A DNA stretch of 5,666 nucleotides from an uncultured Prevotella sp. (GTDB lineage: Bacteria; Bacteroidota; Bacteroidia; Bacteroidales; Bacteroidaceae). The position numbers were made by a program, and so were the translations under genes. Where the stretch lies: assembly GCA_934202525.1 (NCBI GenBank), contig CAKPYB010000075.1, forward strand, positions 1-5,666, written 5' to 3'. Of this stretch, positions 1 through 4,719 are shown in pieces. The notes beneath the pieces were generated by a model. The model saw only the letters and a program-made list of their open reading frames with translations, searched no databases and had not been told where the DNA came from. Each line of letters opens with the position of its first letter. Positions within the stretch are counted from its first letter, which is position 1.

Positions 1-1023
1 TTTATGATACCGCTCATCATCATCGGTCTCGTAACACCAGCCATTGCCGACATCGGTCACGGAGCCGGAAAACTCCTTCTTGCCACCGTGGGCATCGCCT
101 TTGCCGACACCATCCTGGCGGGTCTTCTTGCCTATGGTACAGGTTCGGCACTCTTCCCACACATGATTGCAAATTCTGCCCATGTGGCAGTAGATAAGGC
201 TGAAGAACTCAAACCCTTCTTCGAAATCAAGATACCTGCCATGGTAGATGTGATGAGTGCACTTGTGTTCTCGTTCATTGCCGGACTGGGCATTGCCCAC
301 AAAGGCAGCCGCACCATGCAGAACGTTTTTCAGGAATTCAAGGAAATCGTATCAGGTGTCATTGCCAAAGTCATCATTCCCCTACTGCCCCTTTATATCT
401 TCGGCATCTTCCTGGGCATGACTTTCTCCGGCGAAGCCTACCATATTCTGCTGGTCTTCGCACAGATTATCCTCGTGATTCTCGTACTTCATATCGTCAT
501 CTTACTTTACGAATATCTGTTGGCTGGCGGCTTGTCCCATAAGAATCCTTTTAAGCTGTTGCTCAACATGTTGCCAGCCTACTTCACGGCACTTGGCACA
601 TCATCATCAGCAGCCACCATTCCTGTAACACTGAAGCAGACCTTGAAAAACGGCGTCACCGATGGCATTGCCGGATTCACCATTCCGCTCTGTGCCACCA
701 TCCATCTCTCGGGATCAATGATGAAGATTACCTGTTGTGCGCTCACCATCTGTCTCATCAATGGTATGCCTTGCAATCTCCCCCTCTTTCTCAACTTCAT
801 CTTCGTGCTCGCCATCTGCATGGTAGCAGCTCCGGGAGTTCCGGGAGGAGCCGTCATGGCAGCGCTAGGTCCGCTAGCCTCAGTTTTAGGTTTCAATGCT
901 GATATGCAAGCACTTATGATAGCCCTCTATATTGCGATGGACAGTTTCGGTACCGCCTGCAATGTAACCGGCGATGGCGCCATTGCTATAGTCGTGGATA
1001 AGATATTCAGAAAGGATAAATAA
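1..1023 (+). CDS. Dicarboxylate/amino acid:cation symporter (DAACS family), 5' end cut by the window
   Basis: Inner-membrane secondary transporter of the glutamate-transporter fold, expected to import an organic acid or amino acid with sodium or protons. The frame is open from base 1, so the ATG at base 4 is probably an internal Met within TM2. About 55-60 N-terminal residues (TM1 and part of TM2) are likely missing, since the family is usually about 400-440 aa. Counting from that Met, the serine-rich HP1 motif GTSSSAATIPVT is at 198-209, the TM7 segment IPLCATIHLSG at 227-237, HP2 around APGVPGG at 276-282, and the TM8 signature ending NVTGD at 320-324 (N320 and D324 match the cation-site Asn/Asp). 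Two family hallmarks differ: the TM7 NMDG motif reads HLSG, and the TM8 position that holds Arg in glutamate/aspartate carriers is G316. Glutamate or aspartate is therefore an unlikely substrate (inference). A terminator follows 9 bases after the stop. A decayed paralogue lies at 1793-1888. Confidence 0.93.
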   Translation, partial: FMIPLIIIGLVTPAIADIGHGAGKLLLATVGIAFADTILAGLLAYGTGSALFPHMIANSAHVAVDKAEELKPFFEIKIPAMVDVMSALVFSFIAGLGIAHKGSRTMQNVFQEFKEIVSGVIAKVIIPLLPLYIFGIFLGMTFSGEAYHILLVFAQIILVILVLHIVILLYEYLLAGGLSHKNPFKLLLNMLPAYFTALGTSSSAATIPVTLKQTLKNGVTDGIAGFTIPLCATIHLSGSMMKITCCALTICLINGMPCNLPLFLNFIFVLAICMVAAPGVPGGAVMAALGPLASVLGFNADMQALMIALYIAMDSFGTACNVTGDGAIAIVVDKIFRKDK

Positions 1024-1032
1024 AAAATAAAA

Positions 1033-1064
1033 GAGGGTGCGTCACAGACTTATGACGCACCCTC
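1033..1064. terminator. Bidirectional hairpin terminator between the symporter and the small membrane peptide
   Basis: A perfect 12-bp stem (1033-1044 with 1053-1064, GAGGGTGCGTCA and its complement) encloses an 8-base loop. It lies 9 bases after the symporter stop. On the plus strand a modest T-rich stretch follows. On the minus strand a stronger T-rich tract follows (TTTTATTTTTTATTTA). It can therefore also end the convergent transcript of the 46-residue peptide. A diverged version of the same hairpin, with the same loop length, follows the symporter remnant at 1891-1936. Confidence 0.9.
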
Positions 1065-1135
1065 ATCTTTATATAAATCTCTCTCTATTTCTAAAGTGAT
1101 TCACATATATATTATGTATATCGTATGTTCTATTC

Positions 1136-1276
1136 TTACTTGCTCAAGCTAACAGAATGGCTCATGTTAGTCATTTCTGGAATTGAGTTTACTACGTGTT
1201 TCAAGAACATGCCCATGCAAAGAACCATACCTGAAAACATAACTGCGGCGAAAGCCATTGTAAAAATAGTCATCAT
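1136..1276 (-). CDS. Small methionine-rich single-pass membrane peptide, function unknown
   Basis: A 46-residue minus-strand frame beginning MMTIFTMAFAAVMFSG and ending SHSVSLSK. Residues 3-25 form one hydrophobic helix, followed by a short polar tail. Nine of 46 residues are Met and one is Cys (residue 20). I do not recognise a family. Support for a real gene: a good Bacteroidota -7 element (TAACTTTG) lies about 50 bases upstream of the start, the gene is closed by the hairpin at 1033-1064, and the peptide is a coherent membrane segment. The opposite-strand 115-codon frame over the same bases has no such signals and looks spurious. The start region is A/T-rich with no clear Shine-Dalgarno, as is common in Bacteroidota. 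The second Met (start at 1273) is an equally possible initiator. A role as a small regulator of a membrane complex is conceivable, but nothing in the sequence proves it. Confidence 0.6.
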   Translation of the reverse strand: MMTIFTMAFAAVMFSGMVLCMGMFLKHVVNSIPEMTNMSHSVSLSK

Positions 1277-1327
1277 AATTATTAACCTTTTTAAAATTTA
1301 TTATTTGTTATTCCTTAAACACGAGTG

Positions 1328-1355
1328 CAAAGTTAACACTTTTTTATCGAATAAC
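1328..1355 (-). promoter_or_regulatory. Promoter of the small membrane peptide, sharing the ATPase promoter box
   Basis: On the minus strand, GTTATTCG (1355-1348) is followed 12 bases later by TAACTTTG (1335-1328), a full match to the Bacteroidota -7 consensus TAnnTTTG. The -33 element is weak (TGTT rather than TTTG). The block GTTATTCG, an A-rich stretch, GTGT, then TAnnTTTG closely matches the first repeat in front of the ATPase gene (3223-3250), with the same 20-base distance from the start of GTTATTCG to the -7 element. The leader to the ATG at 1276 would be about 45 bases. Confidence 0.65.
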
Positions 1356-1542
1356 AGCATCTTTTGCCGAGAAATATCATTGCAATATGTTTTTCTTGAT
1401 ATGGGTCAACCACTTGTTTTTAGCCTTGAAAATGACATTTTGCTATCGGATATGTTATTTTTGTGGCAATAATTTATATATATCATTTTTCTCGCTTTAT
1501 TATGTGTGTAACAAGATAGGGCTTCCTGTCAGATGATAAGAA
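1356..1542. other. A/T-rich intergenic stretch with no gene recognised
   Basis: No convincing coding sequence is seen. It contains AACCACTTGTTTTTAGC (1408-1424) and GTGGCAATA (1463-1471). Both recur, closer together, in the repeat cluster at the right end of the window (5512-5529 and 5539-5547). A TATTTTTG box at 1456-1463 resembles a -7 element but has no -33 partner at the right distance and no gene after it. Confidence 0.5.
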
Positions 1543-1581
1543 GTCAGAATCGAAGTGAAAGCCAATCATCGAACTTCACGT
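1543..1581 (-). pseudogene. 39-base copy of the 3' end of the HAD hydrolase gene
   Basis: These 39 bases match 4706-4744 at 37 positions. On the minus strand they encode the last residues of the HAD protein, VKFDDWLSLRF plus the TGA stop, against VKFDDWLALRF in the intact gene. One difference is Ala to Ser and the other is silent. Similarity stops abruptly on both sides: on the left exactly where the terminator loop of the intact gene begins, on the right after ACGT. Either this is all that remains of a second HAD copy, or it is a short duplicated site at the 3' end of that gene. It is not expressed as a protein in either case. Confidence 0.8.
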
Positions 1582-1585
1582 AAAA

Positions 1586-1771
1586 GAAGGATATGCCTAT
1601 AACTACTTTTACCTTCTGATAAGCCGCATTAATAAGTATGGCGATTCCGGTCTCAACTATCTCTGTCCGGGTTATTACCATTATTATCAGCATGTAGCGC
1701 CCTACATGGATTATATGAAGCAGGAACTCATGGCGCAGCGCCCACCTTCGAACATCATGAAAGTTTTATAG
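1586..1771 (+). pseudogene. C-terminal remnant of an anaerobic sulfatase-maturating enzyme (radical SAM/SPASM)
   Basis: The frame is open from 1559 to a TAG at 1769-1771 but has no plausible start and encodes only about 70 residues. The later part includes GLNYLCPGYYHYYQHVAPYM, followed by DYMKQELMAQRPPSNIM. From memory of the family this is the extreme C-terminus of anaerobic sulfatase maturases (anSME/ChuR type), where the Cys in the NYLC-x-GY segment belongs to the last SPASM iron-sulfur ligand set. The intact enzyme converts a sulfatase active-site Cys or Ser to formylglycine and is about 400 aa. The radical SAM domain with its CxxxCxxC motif is absent here. Similarity to the family is convincing only from about 1618 onward; the first residues after the HAD-tail copy may be unrelated sequence. 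No sulfatase gene is in the window. Confidence 0.75.
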
Positions 1772-1792
1772 TGAGCATGACAGATTAAAAAA

Positions 1793-1888
1793 AGCCGCAC
1801 CATGAAGAACATCTTCCAGGAATTCAAGGAAATCGTGTCTAGCGTCATCGCCATTGTCGTGGATAAAATATTCAGAAAGGATCAATAA
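1793..1888 (+). pseudogene. Remnant of a second DAACS symporter with a large in-frame internal deletion
   Basis: Bases 1793 to about 1852 match 307-366 of the intact symporter (about 9 differences in 60), including FQEFKEIV. The copy then jumps directly to its last 12 codons (VVDKIFRKDQ versus VVDKIFRKDK, about 3 differences in 36 bases). The breakpoints in the intact gene fall on the shared hexamer CATTGC (360-365 and 981-986), so a 621-base (207-codon) deletion through microhomology explains the junction and keeps the frame. What remains is a 28-codon frame from the ATG at 1802 without the transporter core. The divergence shows the copy is not recent. Its terminator (1891-1936) is also a diverged copy of the intact gene's terminator. 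A functional micropeptide seems unlikely, as no promoter is seen. Confidence 0.9.
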
Positions 1889-1890
1889 GA

Positions 1891-1936
1891 GATAAAAAAA
1901 GGTGTATCATGGATTTATGACACACCTTTTTTTATC
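1891..1936. terminator. Bidirectional hairpin terminator between the symporter remnant and the DUF418 gene
   Basis: A 19-bp stem with one mismatch (1891-1909 with 1918-1936) and an 8-base loop. The outer arms are GATAAAAAAAGGTGT and its complement, so a run of seven T follows the GC-containing part on either strand. It lies 16 bases beyond the stop of the leftward DUF418 gene and just after the symporter remnant. It is homologous to the hairpin at 1033-1064, but the stem sequence has changed on both arms, which suggests the structure was kept while the transporter decayed, now probably in service of the DUF418 gene. Confidence 0.88.
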
Positions 1937-1952
1937 TCAAAATCTTAAAGTT

Positions 1953-3092
1953 TTAGAACTTAATCCAGGTCAGCTTCTTCCAAATTCCCTCGAAAGGACC
2001 ATGGGAGTGATACTTGAGCCAGAGGTTGGAGAAGAGGCATTGTACTACCACCATGGCAATACCCACAAAGAAAGCGTAGGTGATGCCAAGCTTTGTCTGG
2101 AGATTGAAGCCATAATAGGCAAACAGTCCGCAACCGATGATAGACTGGAGGAAATAGTTGGTCAGACTCATTTTACCAAACTGGCGCAGGAACGACAATC
2201 CCTTTCTGAACCATTCCTTTCCGTACCACAACAAAACGAATCCTGATACTACAAACGAGAGGATGAAGAAGTTGTAGATAGGATAAAGCCAATTGTTCCA
2301 TGTTTCCATGTGGCGCACATCAGCGATGCCACCCACAATCAATACCAGGATGGAAACCGCCAGCACCTTCTTCCACAAAGCCAGGTTGTTGTTCTCATTG
2401 TAGAACCAACGCTTTCTGCCCACCAGCATTCCGAGTATGAAGAGGCAGATGGTCTGCGTATGTCTTCCCTTCATCATGCACCAGTAATAGGTAGCCACCT
2501 GTCCGTATCGCAGGTTACCATAAGCATTCTCCAAAAAACTGCCATGCTGATGACCATGATACATGTTTCCATACACCTCTCCCAACGACGATGCATCTAC
2601 CTGCCATCCGGTAATGAGGGAGTAGATTTCTACCGGTTGGATAAAGAGGAAGGCAACCACCCACCAGAGCCATTTGGTAGGAAGATAGCTCAATGGGATG
2701 AGAACCAGACCGTAGATGGCATAGGAGAAGAGGATGTCGCCATCAAAGAAGGCGGTATTCACGATACCGAGCAGTGCCAGCAGGAACATTCGCCAGGCAA
2801 ATCTACCCGAAAAGCAGTTTCCACGCTGCTGCTGGTTGTCGTTCATGATGAAAAAACTCAATCCGAAGAGCAGGGCAAAGATACCATACATCTTTCCCGA
2901 CAGCAGCAAAGCCAGCACATCAGCCATCCAATCATCACAACCCAGCGTGTAAGCATGCGCTATGCTTCCATCGTACATATTGAAATGCTCCACAGAGTGA
3001 TAGAGAATAATACCTGCTACGGCCAATCCTCTCAAGGCATCAGCCACGTCGATACGACTATTTTTCAGTCCTAATGTCTTGTAAAAATTCAT
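1953..3092 (-). CDS. DUF418 (YeiB-like) multi-pass membrane protein
   Basis: A 379-residue polytopic inner-membrane protein. The N-terminal segment IDVADALRGLAVAGIILYHS (14-33) is the conserved first helix of DUF418 and related membrane acyltransferase-like families (D-x-x-RG, then His). The C-terminus carries the DUF418 signatures GKMSLTNYFLQSIIG (306-320) and WLKYHSHGPFEGIWKKLTW (358-376). Some 8-10 hydrophobic segments are visible, including about 16-34, 58-83, 98-116, 118-136, 142-160, 213-225, 242-256, 268-290, 311-327 and 336-357. The length is typical of the family. The biochemical role is unsettled; resemblance to acyltransferases suggests transfer of an acyl group onto a surface or extracytoplasmic molecule, but this is inference. 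The start ATG follows an A-rich leader about 26 bases after the presumed transcription start. The gene is monocistronic, diverges from the ATPase gene and ends at the hairpin 1891-1936. It appears intact. Confidence 0.9.
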   Translation of the reverse strand: MNFYKTLGLKNSRIDVADALRGLAVAGIILYHSVEHFNMYDGSIAHAYTLGCDDWMADVLALLLSGKMYGIFALLFGLSFFIMNDNQQQRGNCFSGRFAWRMFLLALLGIVNTAFFDGDILFSYAIYGLVLIPLSYLPTKWLWWVVAFLFIQPVEIYSLITGWQVDASSLGEVYGNMYHGHQHGSFLENAYGNLRYGQVATYYWCMMKGRHTQTICLFILGMLVGRKRWFYNENNNLALWKKVLAVSILVLIVGGIADVRHMETWNNWLYPIYNFFILSFVVSGFVLLWYGKEWFRKGLSFLRQFGKMSLTNYFLQSIIGCGLFAYYGFNLQTKLGITYAFFVGIAMVVVQCLFSNLWLKYHSHGPFEGIWKKLTWIKF

Positions 3093-3124
3093 TTTGATAT
3101 TATTTGTTAGTTATTATGAGCCCA

Positions 3125-3132
3125 CAAAGGTA
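3125..3132 (-). promoter_or_regulatory. -7 element for the DUF418 gene
   Basis: Minus-strand TACCTTTG followed by TGGG matches the Bacteroidota TAnnTTTG element and lies 32 bases before the ATG. No clear TTTG is present about 20 bases upstream. A TTATTCG word occurs 20 bases upstream of the element, the same word as in the ATPase promoter box but at a different spacing, so it is not counted as a copy of that box. Confidence 0.6.
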
Positions 3133-3219
3133 TAACATTTTATTGGAAAAAGCGAATAAACCTCAATGTATAACAAATATTAAGTTTTAAAGGAAAAAGA
3201 GAAAAAGTCGGCCTTTTCC

Positions 3220-3250
3220 TTGGTTATTCGTTAGAAAAAGTGTATCTTTG
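3220..3250 (+). promoter_or_regulatory. Promoter of the DUF4143 ATPase gene
   Basis: TTG (3220-3222), exactly 20 bases, then TATCTTTG (3243-3250) fits the Bacteroidota sigma-factor consensus. The spacer is almost entirely the first copy of the repeat (GTTATTCGTTAGAAAAAGTG). Transcription would start around 3256-3258, at the beginning of the second repeat copy, giving a leader of about 90 bases made of three repeat copies. Confidence 0.8.
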
Positions 3251-3341
3251 CTCCGCTATTCGTCAAAAAAAGTGTGAAGTTCATACGATTATTCGTCAGA
3301 AAAAGTGCGGAATTCATACGATTATTCGTTAGAAAAAGTGT
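3224..3341 (+). repeat. Four direct repeats of a 32-33-base unit forming the promoter spacer and leader of the ATPase gene
   Basis: Unit starts are at 3224, 3256, 3289 and 3322 (periods 32, 33, 33). The common core is YTATTCGTYARAAAAAGTG. Copies 2 and 3 continue with nearly the same tail (AAGTTCATACGA, GAATTCATACGA). Copy 1 instead carries the -7 element TATCTTTG, and copy 4 runs into TAAATC and the ATG at 3347. The A-rich AGAAAAAG of copy 4 sits where a ribosome binding region would be. The copies abut one another with no unique spacers, which argues against CRISPR. A further copy of the core, including the -7 element, is on the minus strand at 1328-1355. Possible roles are binding sites for a regulator, perhaps the ATPase itself, or repeated leader elements controlling translation. 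Confidence 0.9.
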
Positions 3342-3366
3342 AAATCATGAAAAGAAGCATCTATAA
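3274..3366 (+). other. Possible 30-codon upstream reading frame across the leader repeats (weak)
   Basis: The three leader repeats share one open frame because the period is 33 bases. A GTG at 3274 could start a peptide containing the repeat KFIRLFVRKS / EFIRLFVRKS and ending at a TAA (3364-3366), 18 bases inside the ATPase gene in another frame. No Shine-Dalgarno is seen, only A-rich sequence upstream. It could couple to or compete with ATPase translation, or be a chance result of the repeat length. Confidence 0.2.
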
Positions 3367-4657
3367 CAAACTCGTAGAATGGAAGAACAAACAAAACCAT
3401 AAACCTCTGATTCTCAACGGAGCAAGACAAGTAGGCAAGACCTATATCCTGCAAGAATTTGGAAAAAGAGAATATAAAAAACTTGCATTCTTCAGTCTCG
3501 ACAGAAATCAGAAGGCAGCAGAAGTGTTTGAAAAAGGCGGCACAACAGCTGATATACTGATGGCACTCTCCGCCATCAGCCAGGTAGATATTACCCCCAA
3601 CGATACCCTTATGGTACTCGATGAGATACAGGATTGTCCTAAAGCGTTAGAAACTTTAAAGTTCTTTTGCGAGGATGCTCCTGATATTCATATCATCGTG
3701 GCAGGATCCCTGCTGGGAATATCACTCCATAGCGGGGTGTCATATCCAGTAGGAAAAGTAGAAGAGCTGCGCCTCTATCCGATGAACTTCATCGAATTCC
3801 TCGATGCCATGGGAAAAGAGAAAATGGCAAGCATCTTGAAAGAAGGAAATTGGAACGTCATCAATTTACTGGAAACAGAATTGATCAGCCTGCTGCGACA
3901 ATATTATTATGTAGGAGGAATGCCAGCCGCCGTACTCGCCCATGTAGAGCAGAAGGGACTGCAGGAAGTCCGTTCCATCCAAAAGCAGATTATACAAGAC
4001 TATCGCCGAGATTTCTCGAAGCACGCACCAGATAGAGAAGTGCCTCGCATTAATATGGTGTGGGACAGTATTCCTGCCCAACTTGCCAAAGAGAACAAGA
4101 AGTTCATCTATGGAGCCGTGAAGAAAAGTGCCAGAGCCGCAGATTTCGAACTGGCCATCCAATGGCTGATAGATGCAGGACTGGCATATAAGGTTCAGAG
4201 AGTCAATACCCCACGCCTCCCTTTCAAATTCTATGAAGACCTGAACGCCTTCAAACTCTTCATGCTCGATGTGGGACTGATGGGAGCGATGGCAGAGACT
4301 TCAGCAGAATCGATGCTGGTGGGCGATGGCATTTTCTCTGAATATAAAGGTGCCTTTACAGAACTATATGTCTTCACCCAGCTGAAAAGCCAGGATATTC
4401 CATTATACTATCATGCTGTGGATAACTCCACAATAGAGATTGATTTCCTGACCCAATGGCACGACCGGGTTATACCGATAGAAGTAAAGGCAGAGGTGAA
4501 CGTTAAGGCGAAATCTCTCAGAACATTCATCACCAACAATCCTGAACTGAAGGGACTCCGCTACTCCATGCTTCCCTATAAGGATCAAGACTGGATGATC
4601 AACGTTCCGCTCTATGCATGCCTGACATCATTTGATAAATTACCTGGTATCATTTGA
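3347..4657 (+). CDS. AAA_14/DUF4143 ATP-binding protein
   Basis: A 436-residue cytoplasmic P-loop ATPase with a DUF4143 C-terminal region. The Walker A motif GARQVGKT is at residues 25-32, Walker B LMVLDEIQ at 88-95 (D92, E93), and IIVAGSLLG at 116-124 is the following conserved strand with a polar sensor-like Ser. The segment YYYVGGMPAAVLAHV (186-200) marks the end of the ATPase region. The DUF4143 part includes KFYEDLNAFKLFMLDVGLMG (294-313). Near the end, E364-x-D366 and E379-V-K381 look like the core of a PD-(D/E)xK nuclease fold, with E340 as a possible further acidic residue. The family is widespread, and often multicopy, in Bacteroidales and archaea. Its role is not established; nuclease or DNA-linked functions have been suggested by the fold. 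The start is fixed by an in-frame TAA at 3341-3343. All motifs are present, so the gene looks intact. The repeat leader suggests special regulation. Confidence 0.93.
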   Translation: MKRSIYNKLVEWKNKQNHKPLILNGARQVGKTYILQEFGKREYKKLAFFSLDRNQKAAEVFEKGGTTADILMALSAISQVDITPNDTLMVLDEIQDCPKALETLKFFCEDAPDIHIIVAGSLLGISLHSGVSYPVGKVEELRLYPMNFIEFLDAMGKEKMASILKEGNWNVINLLETELISLLRQYYYVGGMPAAVLAHVEQKGLQEVRSIQKQIIQDYRRDFSKHAPDREVPRINMVWDSIPAQLAKENKKFIYGAVKKSARAADFELAIQWLIDAGLAYKVQRVNTPRLPFKFYEDLNAFKLFMLDVGLMGAMAETSAESMLVGDGIFSEYKGAFTELYVFTQLKSQDIPLYYHAVDNSTIEIDFLTQWHDRVIPIEVKAEVNVKAKSLRTFITNNPELKGLRYSMLPYKDQDWMINVPLYACLTSFDKLPGII

Positions 4658-4662
4658 TAAAT
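4627..4662 (+). repeat. 14-base direct repeat at the 3' end of the ATPase gene
   Basis: ATCATTTGATAAAT occurs at 4627-4640 and again at 4649-4662, a period of 22 bases. The second copy overlaps the TGA stop (4655-4657). The period is not a multiple of three, so the two copies are read in different frames. A slippage duplication that moved the stop codon is a simple explanation. Confidence 0.6.
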
Positions 4663-4685
4663 CGTCTTGATGGCATTTTATAAAA

Positions 4686-4719
4686 ACTTCGATTCTGACC
4701 TTTCCGTCAGAATCGAAGT
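4686..4719 (-). terminator. Terminator of the HAD gene, overlapping its last codons
   Basis: A perfect 14-bp stem (ACTTCGATTCTGAC at 4686-4699 with its complement at 4706-4719) and a 6-base loop. Read on the minus strand the second arm is followed at once by TTTTTATAAAA, a good intrinsic terminator tail. The upstream arm consists of the last four codons and most of the stop codon of the HAD gene. On the plus strand there is no T-run after the hairpin, so it is a poor terminator for the ATPase gene, although the ATPase transcript may still end around it. Confidence 0.88.

Noticed and set aside
1456..1463. TATTTTTG as a plus-strand -7 element
   Set aside because: No TTG about 20 bases upstream and no coding sequence downstream other than gene remnants.
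1125..1472. 115-codon plus-strand open frame
   Set aside because: No promoter or ribosome binding site, A/T-rich non-protein-like composition, and it overlaps the better supported minus-strand peptide gene and its promoter.
1802..1888. 28-codon frame as a functional small gene
   Set aside because: It is fully explained as the leftover of an in-frame deletion in a symporter copy, and no promoter is visible.
2310..3074. 254-codon plus-strand open frame
   Set aside because: It lies wholly antisense to the DUF418 gene, has a low-complexity hydrophilic composition unlike a known family, and lacks a promoter. It is a shadow of the real gene.
3224..3341. CRISPR array
   Set aside because: The units abut each other with the variable part nearly the same in copies 2 and 3. 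There are no unique spacers and no cas genes.
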